64,000 nt of DNA from Micromonospora sp. Llam0 (GTDB lineage Bacteria; Actinomycetota; Actinomycetes; Mycobacteriales; Micromonosporaceae): contig NZ_RJJY01000001.1 of NCBI RefSeq assembly GCF_003751085.1, positions 2,046,001 through 2,110,000 of the forward strand, in the 5' to 3' direction. The notes under the pieces are model-generated. The model ran no database searches. It saw nothing but the letters and a program-made list of their open reading frames with translations, and was not told the origin of the DNA. This document shows, in pieces, positions 55,123 through 64,000 of this stretch. Within the stretch, counting starts at the first letter, position 1. Each line of letters begins with the position of its first letter. The translations under genes were made by a program, and so were the position numbers.

Positions 55123-56039
55123 CGAGGGCCTCCTCCCGAGGCGGTCACGGACGGGTCGGCGCCCCCCGTCCCGGACGGGCTGGACGACGCCGACGGCGCG
55201 TGGGCGTACCGCAGCTGCGGCTCACTCGCCGCCGGCAACATCAGATCATCAGCCGAACGGACCCCGAACGACAACCCGTGATCAGCCGAGACCGCCCGCA
55301 GCACCGCGGCCGCCTGGCTGGTCCCGAACGCGTCGACCATCGACGGCGGGCCGATCGCCGACACCTCGTACGGGCCGGTCACCGGCCGGAAATCGACCAG
55401 GATGGCACTGCCCGCCGCCCGGATCGTCGAGGTCGCGGTCAGCCGTCTCCCGTTGACCGCGACCGCCTCGGCGCCGACGCTCCACAAGGCGTTGGCAACA
55501 TCCTGCAGATCCCGGTCCAACACCCGACCCAGCTCACTCACCGAGCCCTCACCGGTCACCGGATCCACCACTTCCGGCGCGTCCGCTAGCTCGACGACCA
55601 CCCCGTCCCCGGTGACCCGGGCCAGCCCGGCGGCGGCTTCCAGGTCGCGCAGGTCCTGCGCCCGGGCCCCGTCCAGTACCGTGTCACGCTCCCGGGCCAC
55701 CTCGTCCCGTAGCGTGTCCACGCGGTTCTGCAACTCGTCGGTCTCGGTCTGGCGCTGGGTCACCTGTTCCACCAGGCCGGCCCGCGCCTGTGACCGGCTC
55801 GGTTCCTCCGCCACCGTCTTCTGGTAGGCGAGCACCACCAGGAAGCCGACCGCGGCCATCGACAAGGCCATCGCCGCCCGTGCCGTCACCCGACACCAGC
55901 CCTGCGGTGGTCCGGTCGCCGACCGACGGGCCGCCGCGTCCGTGTAGCCGGGATCCAGCGGCGCCCGGAACAGTTCGGTCAGGAAGTCCGACGCGTAGCC
56001 ACGGTGCGGGCCGGAACCGCTGCGGTCCGCCTCGCTCAT
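55119..56039 (-). CDS. DUF881 family membrane protein (Rv1823-like)
   Basis: A 306-residue bitopic protein from ATG 56039: one transmembrane helix (ARAAMALSMAAVGFLVVLAY, residues ~50-69), a coiled coil (QRQTETDELQNRVDTLRDEV) and an external DUF881 domain (GDGVVVELADAP, DVANALWSVGAEAVAVNGRR). It overlaps pgsA and sbp by 4 bp each, so pgsA-DUF881-sbp are one tight operon. Confidence 0.87.
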   Translation of the reverse strand: MSEADRSGSGPHRGYASDFLTELFRAPLDPGYTDAAARRSATGPPQGWCRVTARAAMALSMAAVGFLVVLAYQKTVAEEPSRSQARAGLVEQVTQRQTETDELQNRVDTLRDEVARERDTVLDGARAQDLRDLEAAAGLARVTGDGVVVELADAPEVVDPVTGEGSVSELGRVLDRDLQDVANALWSVGAEAVAVNGRRLTATSTIRAAGSAILVDFRPVTGPYEVSAIGPPSMVDAFGTSQAAAVLRAVSADHGLSFGVRSADDLMLPAASEPQLRYAHAPSASSSPSGTGGADPSVTASGGGPR

Positions 56040-56668
56040 GCCCGCTCCGTTTCTGCTCCGGCGGCCCGGACCAACGCCGCAGTCTGCCGTACGTACAACA
56101 CGCCGGCGATCCAGTACAGCACCAGACCCCACCAGGCGAGACCCCATCCGACCGCGGCCGCCACCGTCGCCGCCATGGTGAATCCCAGCACTGCGGACAG
56201 CAACAGAATGGGAAACGCCGCCAAAAGCACGAATGTCGCAGTCTTTCCTACATAGTGCACCTGCGGTGGTCCGTAGCCAAATCGGCGCAACACGACAAGG
56301 CAGCCGGCCAGCAGCACTTCACGACTGAGCAACGCCACCGTGAACTGCCACGGCATCACCTCGCGGGCCGTGAACGCCAGCAACGTGGCCAGGATGTACA
56401 GCCGGTCGGCGAGTGGATCCAGCAGTTCGCCGAGCCGGGACACCTGACGGATCCGGCGCGCGACGAACCCGTCCACCCAGTCACTGGTCCCGCCGACGGC
56501 CAGCACCAGCAGCGCCGCGACGTCCGCACGGTGCACCAGAAACAGGTACAGAAACAGAGGTACACCCAGTAAACGGACAAAACTGATCAGATTCGGAATG
56601 GTGAAGACCTGGCTCGCCACATCGGTCCGCGTCGACGCGGACTGCGCGGACGGACGCGACACCGACAC
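56036..56668 (-). CDS. pgsA: CDP-alcohol phosphatidyltransferase (PgsA2-like)
   Basis: About 210 residues with six hydrophobic helices. GTG 56668 or 56662 follows GGAGAGGAAG; the longer TTG start at 56746 is unlikely. The CDP-OH-P signature D-x2-D-G-x2-A-R-x8-G-x3-D-x3-D is complete in SDWVDGFVARRIRQVSRLG followed by ELLDPLADR. It makes a phospholipid from CDP-diacylglycerol; by synteny it matches Rv1822, annotated as phosphatidylglycerophosphate synthase. Confidence 0.88.
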   Translation of the reverse strand: MSVSRPSAQSASTRTDVASQVFTIPNLISFVRLLGVPLFLYLFLVHRADVAALLVLAVGGTSDWVDGFVARRIRQVSRLGELLDPLADRLYILATLLAFTAREVMPWQFTVALLSREVLLAGCLVVLRRFGYGPPQVHYVGKTATFVLLAAFPILLLSAVLGFTMAATVAAAVGWGLAWWGLVLYWIAGVLYVRQTAALVRAAGAETERA

Positions 56669-56786
56669 TTCCTCTCCCCCGCTCCGACCGGCCTGTCCCA
56701 CCGGACCGGAAACGAGCGGCGGCGAACGAGCCCGACGGTCCCCCAAGGGGCACTGTCACCTGGCGAGCGCCACTATAACGCGCCCC

Positions 56787-57185
56787 TCACCCACCACCTG
56801 CCGACTCACCGTGGCCGTCGCCGCCGACGGCAACCCGGCGGCGCATGAACGACTGCCAGTAACCGACCATCCGCTCCACCCCGTCCACCCCGGCCACCAG
56901 TTCAGCCAGCCACCGGGCCTGCTCCGGGCTCCACAGGCCGTCGCTGACGATCCAACCCTGTCCACCCAGTTCGTTGAGCACCTCCAGCCGCCGACCGGTC
57001 AACACCCGACACCGGTGCCCCGCGCCGTCAGCGACCACGGTGACGGTCGGCCCGGCGGCCGACTGCTTACCCCCTTTGGCAGGTGCCACGGTCTGCACGA
57101 AGTACAGGTACCCGTACTCCCAACATTCGTCGAGCGGCGAGCCGACGCCCGCCGTCGGTGCCACCGCCTGCCGATCCTCGGCCAC
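56787..57185 (-). CDS. Hypothetical protein
   Basis: A 132-residue soluble protein (GTG 57185). CWEYGYLYFVQTVAPAKGGK and LNELGGQGWIVSDGLWSPEQ suggest a small alpha/beta fold, but no family is recognised. It runs opposite to the next gene and starts about 110 bp from it. Confidence 0.6.
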   Translation of the reverse strand: MAEDRQAVAPTAGVGSPLDECWEYGYLYFVQTVAPAKGGKQSAAGPTVTVVADGAGHRCRVLTGRRLEVLNELGGQGWIVSDGLWSPEQARWLAELVAGVDGVERMVGYWQSFMRRRVAVGGDGHGESAGGG

Positions 57186-57291
57186 CCGGCCCGGCTACCC
57201 GGACTGGCCGCCGGCAAACCCCGGCCTACCCGGTCCGACATCGCCGCCACCTGCGACCCCTTGCCATGGGACGGCAGTCGATCATGCTTGG

Positions 57292-57858
57292 ATGGTGGGC
57301 ATGCCGGCCCACCTTGAACCAGACGCCCGGCGTGACCGGTCCGCGGCCGACGCCTCACCCGGCGACATCTCCCGCCGACGTACGCGGCGGACCCGGTGGT
57401 ATCCGGTCGACCAGCTCAGCCCGCTCGCCCGAGCGCTGCTCAGCGACGACCTCGGCGGCCGCGACGTGGTGCCACAGCACGTCGCCGACCGGGTCAACGC
57501 GGAGGCTGACCAGTGGGCCAGCCACGGATTCACCGAGCAGACCGTACGACCGTGGCGGGACCTGCCCCCGGCAGCCGCCGGGCACCTCGCGGGTCGGCAG
57601 GTCGACCCGAGGGTGCTCGATCTGCCCGTCGCCGTCGTCGCCGGAACCCCGCCCGTGCCGCTGCGGATCGCGATCGTCACCGGCCGGCTGCCCGCCGAAC
57701 GGGCCTACGAGCTGCTGGTGCTCACCGGCGAGCACCGGCCGGCGGTGCCGGCGGCGGGCAACCCCCCGCCGCCGGCACCCGAGCCTTCCCGGACCCGGCC
57801 GGTGACCCCGGTGCTGTTCTCCCACGCCCAGCCCGACGACGCCGCCGGGCGGAGCTGA
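57292..57858 (+). CDS. Hypothetical protein
   Basis: About 188 residues (ATG 57292, or 57301). A basic N-terminus (DISRRRTRRTRWYPVDQLSP) is followed by a helical segment, a short alpha/beta core (VLDLPVAVVAGTPPVPLRIA, ERAYELLVLTG) and a Pro-rich tail. No recognised domain; coding character is supported by codon periodicity and its match to the surrounding reading style. Confidence 0.55.
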   Translation: MVGMPAHLEPDARRDRSAADASPGDISRRRTRRTRWYPVDQLSPLARALLSDDLGGRDVVPQHVADRVNAEADQWASHGFTEQTVRPWRDLPPAAAGHLAGRQVDPRVLDLPVAVVAGTPPVPLRIAIVTGRLPAERAYELLVLTGEHRPAVPAAGNPPPPAPEPSRTRPVTPVLFSHAQPDDAAGRS

Positions 57859-58090
57859 CCCAGGTTCTGCAGGTACACGCGGCTTCGGTGGTTTCGTTGG
57901 GGCGTCGTCGTGTCGTGTGGGGGGTTGGCACGCCCTCTAGAGCAGGCTAGGACGCTAGGTTGAGCGAAGCGGCAACGCCACCGGGCTGCGATCAATCGAG
58001 GAACTTCTCTAGTATCGGAGCGTCGCGTGCCGGTCACGTCGCTGCCCGTCGCCTCCGGTGCGCCTCCGTCCCCCTGCCAGGAGGTGAACC

Positions 58091-59299
58091 ATGTCCGAGC
58101 TCCGGGCCGCCGAACCCCGCAGCTACCCCTTCACCGCGCCCGACCGTCTCCACCTCGACGACGCCTACCGGCAGCTGCAACAGGACCGGATGCTGGTACG
58201 GGTCCAGCTGCCGTTCGGGGAACCGGCCTGGCTGGCCACCCGGCACGCCGACGTCCGGTTCGTCCTCGGCGACGCCCGGTTCTCCCGCGCCGCCAGCGTC
58301 GGCCGTGACGAACCCCGGATCACCCCCCGACAGATCGAGGGCGGAATCCTGTCGATGGACCCGCCGGAACACACCCGGCTCCGGCGCCTGGTCGCCAAGG
58401 CGTTCACCGCCCGGCGGGTCGAACAGCTCCGACCACAGACCCGGCAGTTCGCCGACGAACTGCTGACCGGCATGATCTCCGACGGGCCGCCAGCCGACCT
58501 CGTCGAACGGTTCGCCACCCCGCTGCCGGTCCGGGTCATCTGCGAACTACTCGGCGTTCCCTACGCCGACCGGGACCACTTCCACACCTGGAGCGAAGCG
58601 GTCGTGTCCACCACCTCGCTCTCCCCTGACCAGGTACGGGAGTATCTCGACAACCTGCACGGCTACATCGCCGGACTCGTGGAATAGCGCCGCCGGCACC
58701 CGACCGACGACCTGCTCGGCGCCATGGTCCACGCCCGGGACACCGACGCGAGCCGGCTCACCGAGGCCGAACTCGTGCAGCTCGCCGCCGGGCTGCTGGC
58801 CGCCGGCCACGAGACCACCGTGACCCAGATCCCCAATTTCGTCTACGTCCTGCTCACCCAGCCGAACCAGTTCGCCGCCCTGCGCGCCGACCCGGCCCTG
58901 GTACCGGGCGCAGTCGAGGAGCTGACCCGGTACGTACCGCTCGGCGCCGCTTCCTCGTTCGCCCGGTACGCCACCGTGGACGTCGAGGTCGGCGGGGTAC
59001 TCGTCCGGGCCGGCGAACCGGTCATCGGATCGTTGTCGGCGGCCAACCGCGACCCCGAGGTCTTTACCGACCCGGACCGGCTGGACCTGACCCGGACCGT
59101 CAACCCGCACGTCGGCTTCGGTCACGGCGTACACCACTGTCTCGGCGCCCAGCTGGCCAGGATGGAGCTGCAGGTGGCGGTCGAGGCGATGGTGCATCGG
59201 CTGCCGCAGCTACGGCTGGCCGTACCCGAGGATCAGCTGGTCTGGAAGACCGGTCTGCTGGTCCGCGGGCTGAGCGCGATGCCGGTGACCTGGGGGTGA
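58091..59299 (+). pseudogene. Cytochrome P450 with in-frame amber codon
   Basis: A class I bacterial P450 of about 402 residues read through a TAG. ATG 58091 follows CCAGGAGG. The first 198 residues end in YIAGLVE, then TAG (58685-58687), then RRRHPTDDLLGAMV in the same frame. A CAG-to-TAG change would explain it. Motifs beyond it are intact: I-helix LLAAGHETTVTQ, ExxR in EELTRY, heme loop GFGHGVHHCLGAQLAR with the Cys ligand. A ferredoxin gene follows 100 bp on. As it stands only a fragment without heme is made unless the stop is suppressed. Confidence 0.85.
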
Positions 59300-59405
59300 G
59301 CCTGCTCCACCGGACCCGACGCGCGGACCGGACCGTGCCGTCCATCGGACGTGAGCCGTCCCAGTCCCCCGCGGCCGGTGCCGTGGGTACACCCCCGAGG
59401 TGGCG

Positions 59406-59633
59406 ATGAGCCAACGGTCCTGGCAGGTCAGCGTCGACGAGCAACGGTGCGTCGGGTCCGGCATCTGCGCCGGGACCGCCCCGGGACACTTCAGCCTGGT
59501 CGACGGGGTGTCCCGGGCGACCGCGTCCGACATCGACCCGGCCGACACCGTCCTCGACGCCGCCGAATCATGCCCGGTCGAGGCGATTCTGGTCCACGAC
59601 ACCGACGGCACCCCGCTGGCGCCGCTGCCCTGA
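59406..59633 (+). CDS. [3Fe-4S] ferredoxin, P450 partner
   Basis: A 75-residue ferredoxin from ATG 59406 (GAGG six bases upstream; GTG 59400 also possible). The ligands are CVGSGIC and the C-terminal CPVEAI, with Ala/Gly in place of the fourth Cys, typical of 3Fe-4S ferredoxins that pass electrons to P450s. Its proximity to the P450 implies a former functional pair. Confidence 0.9.
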   Translation: MSQRSWQVSVDEQRCVGSGICAGTAPGHFSLVDGVSRATASDIDPADTVLDAAESCPVEAILVHDTDGTPLAPLP

Positions 59634-59836
59634 CCCGGCGGGTCGGGCCCGATCGACGACCATCCGGATCTGACCGGGGCCGACCGGACGGCCACCGGCG
59701 GTCGGCTTGCGTACGGACCGGCCGGTCAACCACGATTCCTCCCGGCACGCACGCGTCCGTTCCTGGCGCTCGGCCCACGAAACGACCGACGTCACCGGCG
59801 GTCGGTACGCCCACGAACCGTCCGGAGTCGATCGCG

Positions 59837-61534
59837 ATGAACCGTTGCCCCGCCCGCACCGAACTACCAGGGGTGAGACAACGACGAGCCGCCCGGTGGG
59901 CCCGGCACGCCGCAGCCGGTGTCGCGGCACTGCTACTCGGCGGCATGCTGGTCATGGTCGCCCCCGCCGGACCGGCGGCCGCCCACGCGGTGCTGGTCAC
60001 GGCGGAGCCCGCCCCCGGATCGGTGCTGGGCAACTCGCCCCGGGAAGTGGTCCTGACGTTCAGTGAACCGGTGCGCCCGGTCACCGGGCGCCTGCAGGTG
60101 CTGGCGCCGGACGGTAAACGGATTGACGACGGAACGCCACGAACCGACGGGACCACCGTCACCATCCCGGTCCGGGTCGCCGACCGCCCGCTCGGCACCT
60201 ACCTGGTCAGCTACCGGGTGATCTCGGCGGACAGCCACCCGGTGGGCAGCGGCTACACGTACTCGGTGGGAGCGCCGTCCGCGACGGTGCCCGAGCCACA
60301 AGACGGCGGGCAGCGGCTACCGGTCGCGGTCGCCGTGACCACCGCGAAGTATGTCGGCTACGCCGGGGTGGTGCTCGCCGTCGGGCCCGCGCTGCTGCTG
60401 GCGTTGCTGTGGCCGCCCCGGCTGAGCCGCCGGCCCGGCAAGCTCATGGTCGGCACCGGGCTGGGACTGATCGGCCTGGCCACGGTGGCCGGACTGTACC
60501 TGCAGGCGCCGTACTCGACCGGCAGCGGTCTGCTGGAGGTCTCCGTCGGGGACCTGGCCGCCGTCGTGGACAGCGGGTACGGGCTGGCGCTGCTCGGCCG
60601 GCTGGTGGTCCTCGCCACGGTGGTGGCGCTGGTGCCACCCGCCCTCGCCGGGGTCGGCGGCACCCGTCGCGGGCTGGCCCTCGTCGGGCTGGGCCTGGCC
60701 GGGCTGGTCACCTGGCCGCTGACCGGTCACGCGGTGGCGGCGCCGGTGCCGCCGGTCAGTATCGCCGCCGACACCGTGCACATCGCCGCGGTCGGAGTGT
60801 GGATCGGCGGGCTGGTGACCCTCGGCGCGGTCCTGCTGCGCCGCGCACACCCCCGCGTGCTGGGCCGGATCCTGCCGGTCTGGTCCCGGTGGGCGACGGT
60901 GGCGGTCTGCTGGCTGCTGCTGGCCGGTGCCGTCCAGGCGCTGATGGAGACCGGCGGCACGACCGCACTGGCCACCACCACGTACGGGCGGTTGGTGCTG
61001 GTGAAGATCGCGCTGGTGGCGGTGCTGCTGCTGACCGCCGGGTACGCGCGACGGTTGGTCGGGCGGTGGCGGGCGCCGCACGTGCGGCGACTCACCGGCC
61101 TGGTCGGTGTCGAGGTCGCGGTGGCCGTGGTCGCGCTCGGGGCCAGCGCGGTACTGGTGCAGACGACACCGGCCCGTACCGCCGTCGTCGAGGCCCAGGC
61201 CCTCGGACAGGACACCTTCGCCCAGACGCTGACCAGTTCGCTGTACACCCTCCAGTTCGACATCTACCCGGTGCAGCTCGGTGAGCACAACACGGTGCAC
61301 GCCTACGTGTACACGCCGGAGGGCGCGCCGGTACGGGTGGAGGAGTGGACGATGACCACGTCGTTGCCGGCACAGGACGTCGAGCCGGTGACCACCCTGC
61401 TGCTGGGGGTGGACGACAACCACGCGGTCGGCGCGGTCGCATTTCCGGTGCCGGGCGAGTGGGAGCTGCGCTTCACCATCCGGTTGTCCGACATCGACCA
61501 GGCGACGGTCCGTACCACCGTGCCGGTGCGCTGA
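59837..61534 (+). CDS. Fused CopC-CopD copper-resistance protein
   Basis: A 565-residue membrane protein from ATG 59837. A signal-peptide-like helix ends in AAAHAVLVTAEPAPGSVLG, so the mature CopC domain would begin with His, the usual Cu(II) ligand; PVGSGYTYSVG closes it. About eight transmembrane helices of CopD follow (TAKYVGYAGVVLAVGPALLL, TVHIAAVGVWIGGLVTLG). The last ~120 residues are an extracytoplasmic domain (LYTLQFDIYPVQLGEHNTVH). It probably handles copper import or periplasmic binding, together with the convergent YcnI-like gene. Confidence 0.88.
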   Translation: MNRCPARTELPGVRQRRAARWARHAAAGVAALLLGGMLVMVAPAGPAAAHAVLVTAEPAPGSVLGNSPREVVLTFSEPVRPVTGRLQVLAPDGKRIDDGTPRTDGTTVTIPVRVADRPLGTYLVSYRVISADSHPVGSGYTYSVGAPSATVPEPQDGGQRLPVAVAVTTAKYVGYAGVVLAVGPALLLALLWPPRLSRRPGKLMVGTGLGLIGLATVAGLYLQAPYSTGSGLLEVSVGDLAAVVDSGYGLALLGRLVVLATVVALVPPALAGVGGTRRGLALVGLGLAGLVTWPLTGHAVAAPVPPVSIAADTVHIAAVGVWIGGLVTLGAVLLRRAHPRVLGRILPVWSRWATVAVCWLLLAGAVQALMETGGTTALATTTYGRLVLVKIALVAVLLLTAGYARRLVGRWRAPHVRRLTGLVGVEVAVAVVALGASAVLVQTTPARTAVVEAQALGQDTFAQTLTSSLYTLQFDIYPVQLGEHNTVHAYVYTPEGAPVRVEEWTMTTSLPAQDVEPVTTLLLGVDDNHAVGAVAFPVPGEWELRFTIRLSDIDQATVRTTVPVR

Positions 61535-61581
61535 GCGGCGGCCGGGCCGGACTGCGGCAAGCAGACCTGGGCCGGCGGCGG

Positions 61582-62415
61582 TCACTGTTCGGTGAGCCGC
61601 CAGGGGGTCGTGCCGCCGGTGCCGACCAGTTCGCCCTCGTCGGCGTCGGCGTCGGCCCGGGCCCCGGGCAGGTCCGCCGGGACGCCGCCGCGGTGGCGGC
61701 GGCTGCGCCACCAGACAACGGCCGCGCCGATCGCCGCTCCGCCGGCCAGGCCGGCCAGCAGCAGTCCCATCCCGGTGCCGGCGGCGTCGTCCGAGCCCGC
61801 GGCGGCCGGCGCCGGCGGTTCCTGGGCGGCGGCCGCCGCCGAGTCGCCGTGATGGGCTCCGTGACCGGCCGCCGCCGGGTCGGCCGGCCCGAGGGTCAGC
61901 ACCGGACCTGGCCGCTGCGCGTCCGGGCCGCCCCAGCGGACCACGGTGCCGTCGGAGTAGGTCTGGGTCACCGCGAAGTCGATCCGGTCCGCGTCCGGCA
62001 GCGGGCCGACCGACACGGTCAGCAGCACCGGCGCCGGATCGTCGGCGGGTGGGGCGACCAACTGCCAGGTGATGCTCTCGGTGGCCTCGGTCATCAGGCC
62101 ACCGTGCAGGCCGGGCAGCGGCTCCGGCAGGGTCCGGTTGGTGATCCTGGGTGCCCAGTCGTCGACCGACATCGGGTAGACCTCGGCGATGGGCAGGTCC
62201 GCCGGCAGGTCGAGGCGCACCTCGGCGGTGTGTGCGTCCGGCCGTTCCTGCGGCAGTTCGAAGGTGAGCTGGATGCCGGCCCCACGAGGCGCCTGCGTCG
62301 GTTCCAGGCCGATGTCGGCCGCGGCCACCGCCGGCCCGGACAGCGCGACCGCCAGCACCGAACCGGACAGCACCGCGCCGATCCGGACGGCGTTCGCGCG
62401 CAGACAGTTGACCAT
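61582..62415 (-). CDS. YcnI-like DUF1775 copper-binding membrane protein
   Basis: A 277-residue protein from ATG 62415 after GGGAGGCGAGG. Signal peptide (RIGAVLSGSVLAVALSGPAVA), DUF1775 domain at residues ~35-170 (LTFELPQERPDAHTAEVRLD, then MTEATESITWQLVAPP), a His/Ala-rich linker (AAAGHGAHHGDSAA) and one C-terminal transmembrane helix. The N-terminal His that binds copper in YcnI seems absent: the mature start reads AADIGLEPTQAPRG. The HGAHHGD linker could supply ligands instead. It is convergent with CopCD. Confidence 0.8.
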   Translation of the reverse strand: MVNCLRANAVRIGAVLSGSVLAVALSGPAVAAADIGLEPTQAPRGAGIQLTFELPQERPDAHTAEVRLDLPADLPIAEVYPMSVDDWAPRITNRTLPEPLPGLHGGLMTEATESITWQLVAPPADDPAPVLLTVSVGPLPDADRIDFAVTQTYSDGTVVRWGGPDAQRPGPVLTLGPADPAAAGHGAHHGDSAAAAAQEPPAPAAAGSDDAAGTGMGLLLAGLAGGAAIGAAVVWWRSRRHRGGVPADLPGARADADADEGELVGTGGTTPWRLTEQ

Positions 62416-62499
62416 GAGCCTCGCCTCCCGTACGTCGGCGGACGCTGCCGCCGGAACCTGATCCACCGGTAAGGTGTTCGGCGGACGAGGCCGAACGGT

Positions 62500-63012
62500 T
62501 CAATCCGACCACGGACTTTTTTTGCCGGGCGGGGCGGGGGCGATCGGCGGCGGCACCGCCGGTGGGCACGGCCACACGTACGGTACGGGGGCAAGGTCAC
62601 CGAACCGGGGGCGGTAGTGGTCGGGGTCCTTGTGTACCAGTGCGGCGCGGTGCGAAAGGTGCAGGTCGGCTCGGCCGAGCCAGGCCGGCAGTGCGGTGGC
62701 GGCGCCGAGTTCGGCCTGGCCGCGGATCAGGGTACGGCCGGTCGCGGCGGTGAACTCGCGGCGCAGGGTGTCGGCGACGGTGTCGGCCCGGCCGGGCCGG
62801 GTCCATTCGGCGCAGACCGTCAGGCCGTACCGGACCAGTGCCTCCGGGTGGCCGCGCCACATCCGGACCGCCGGATGGTGACGCCAGCCGTACCCGGGCA
62901 CGGTCAGGCCGCGCAGCACCTGCAACGCTTCGACGCGCTGTTTGCCGAGTCGTCGGGCGTCGAGCACGGCGGCGCTGGCCGCGAAGTCCGGGTACGGCAG
63001 GAACGTCTGCAT
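62500..63012 (-). CDS. MSMEG_6728-like conserved protein
   Basis: A 170-residue protein from ATG 63012. MQTFLPYPDFAASAAVLDAR and RLGKQRVEALQVLRG with YGWRHHPAVRMWRGHPEALV match a widespread actinobacterial family (MSMEG_6728-type) sometimes related to pyrimidine-dimer glycosylase-like proteins. The function is not established. The run of seven T at 62518-62524 codes for GKKSP near the C-terminus. Confidence 0.85.
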   Translation of the reverse strand: MQTFLPYPDFAASAAVLDARRLGKQRVEALQVLRGLTVPGYGWRHHPAVRMWRGHPEALVRYGLTVCAEWTRPGRADTVADTLRREFTAATGRTLIRGQAELGAATALPAWLGRADLHLSHRAALVHKDPDHYRPRFGDLAPVPYVWPCPPAVPPPIAPAPPGKKSPWSD

Positions 63013-63036
63013 GGTGCCGTGGGCCGGTCGGGGTGG

Positions 63037-63240
63037 TCAGTCCGGCCGGTCGTCGCGTTCGCTGTCGTCGTCGGCGACCGGCGGGTGGGGGCCGTACGGC
63101 GAGACCTGGCCGGCCGGGACGGGCCGGTTGCCGCCGCCGCGGCGCCCGGGCCGGCGGTCGGCACCGTCGGGACCCTTGCTCTCCTGGACCAGCGGGTTGT
63201 CCCCGCTGCGACGCATTTCCGGTTGCTGGACGTTGGTCAC
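63037..63240 (-). CDS. Small charged hypothetical protein
   Basis: A 67-residue, Pro/Arg/Asp-rich, probably disordered protein from GTG 63240 with GGGAGGC upstream. The N-terminus TNVQQPEMRRSGDNPLVQES is the most protein-like part. It lies 24 bp upstream of the MSMEG_6728-like gene on the same strand and could be co-transcribed with it. Confidence 0.55.
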   Translation of the reverse strand: MTNVQQPEMRRSGDNPLVQESKGPDGADRRPGRRGGGNRPVPAGQVSPYGPHPPVADDDSERDDRPD

Positions 63241-63441
63241 GATGCCTCCCGGTGATCTGGTCGGTCGTCATCCGGTTACCCGGTACCGGCGGCGGCATGC
63301 CGCCGGCGGGTCGGGCTAGCCCGACCGACCCTGCGGATCATCCGCCGCCGGCCGGCGGCGCTCATCCCGGCCGGCGGGCATGGCGTCCGGGGTGCCGGGT
63401 ATCTCGGTGCCCCGACGAGCGCTGAGCGAGGAGGAACCACG

Positions 63442-64000
63442 ATGAGAAGGACCGTAGTCACCCGGCTGGGGTTGTTGGCGGGGCTGACCGCCGTCGCGTT
63501 GATCCCGGCGGCCGCGCACGCCACGGCACCGTCCGAGCAGGACAGCGAGTACCTGCGTACGATCCATCAGGTCAATCTGGCCGCTGTGCAGATCGGCCAG
63601 TTGGCGCAGGACAAGCAGGATGCCGACCAGGCGGTGAAGGACCTGGGCGCTGACATGGTGGCCGACCACACCAGGCTGGACGAGGAGGTCACCCGGGTGG
63701 CCGGTGAGGTCGACGTCGCTCTGCCCGACTCGCCCACCCAGGAGCAGCAGGACGTGGTCACCCGGCTGGACGGGTTGTCCGGTGCCGAGTTCGACACGGC
63801 GTTCGTGGAGAGCCAGTTGGCGGGCTACGCCCAGGCGATCGAGGTGAACAACGCCGAGATCGCGCAGGGCTCCGACGAACGGGTGGTGAACCTGGCGCAG
63901 GAGGCCGGACCGGTGCTCGAGGACCTGTACGCGGCGTTGCAGGGCCTCGCCGCGCAGCTCGGGCTGCCGACCTCGCCGAGTCCCGGGGTGAGCCCCACGG
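63442..64000 (+). CDS. DUF4142 domain secreted protein, 3' partial
   Basis: ATG 63442 follows GAGGAGGAA. A signal peptide (MRRTVVTRLGLLAGLTAVAL, then IPAAAHA) precedes a helical DUF4142 ferritin-like domain (DSEYLRTIHQVNLAAVQIGQ, DLGADMVADHTRLDEEVTRV). The frame is still open at the window end, in a Pro/Ser linker, so a C-terminal anchor or tail lies beyond. Function of the family is unknown. Confidence 0.85.
   Translation, partial: MRRTVVTRLGLLAGLTAVALIPAAAHATAPSEQDSEYLRTIHQVNLAAVQIGQLAQDKQDADQAVKDLGADMVADHTRLDEEVTRVAGEVDVALPDSPTQEQQDVVTRLDGLSGAEFDTAFVESQLAGYAQAIEVNNAEIAQGSDERVVNLAQEAGPVLEDLYAALQGLAAQLGLPTSPSPGVSPT

Noticed and set aside
57859..58090. tRNA or small RNA gene in the gap before the P450
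   Set aside because: No cloverleaf or T-loop (GGTTCGAATCC-like) sequence was found; no tRNA was seen anywhere in the window by eye.

Overview
The window is very GC-rich (well over 70 percent by eye) and has the gene content of an actinomycete of the Micromonosporaceae (Micromonospora/Salinispora type). Evidence: DUF397/DUF5753-XRE regulator pairs, many GTG starts with GTGA/ATGA overlaps, and the actinobacterial block pgsA - DUF881 - sbp - DUF881 - gcvH - garA - MerR - bifunctional nuclease - MerR - gcvP, in the same order as Mycobacterium tuberculosis Rv1822-Rv1832. A 28-bp sequence at 39623-39650 closely resembles the actinobacterial dif site, so the segment probably lies in the replication terminus region.

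Layout. 0-20 kb is a patchwork of accessory and damaged genes: a phosphotransferase (cut by the window start), an FAD monooxygenase with a late frameshift, a nucleotidyltransferase pair, a flavoreductase, a CMD-family gene, remnants of an MFS transporter and of a signal peptidase meeting head to head, prolyl aminopeptidase, an AraC regulator and a RibD-type reductase with lesions, a histidine phosphatase and a secreted M15 peptidase. An XRE/DUF397 regulator pair is split by a TnpB element. A STAND-NTPase/TPR operon (13.3-16.1 kb) carries three perfect 142-bp repeats and a premature amber codon. A pentapeptide-repeat membrane protein shares its upstream promoter module.

20-39 kb is mostly intact: polyglutamate hydrolase, GDPD plus MFS, an Hsp70-like protein with a membrane tail, a DCC/HTTM membrane redox group, paired dynamin-like GTPases, a LuxR ATPase regulator pair, PlsC, cytochrome bd oxidase (cydAB) behind a double palindrome, and a patatin phospholipase. 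A decayed SDR gene, the dif-like site and an intact tyrosine recombinase follow.

41-46.5 kb holds a compact operon of two NRPS-independent siderophore synthetases and a PLP decarboxylase, in a stretch where the + strand is G-rich while both flanks are C-rich. 46.5-57 kb carries peptide deformylase, a DUF5999 protein, gcvP behind a glycine riboswitch and the Rv1822-like block. 57-64 kb has a P450 (with an in-frame amber codon) and ferredoxin, CopC-CopD, a YcnI-like protein, a MSMEG_6728-like protein and a DUF4142 protein cut by the window end.

The two strongest leads are the STAND operon, where a short QAG/AAG-DQHI motif ends one protein and begins the next in the manner of amyloid-signalling NLR pairs, and the dif/recombinase/siderophore neighbourhood. 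The number of frameshifts, amber codons and internal deletions in otherwise recognisable genes is unusual and is either real decay or assembly error.
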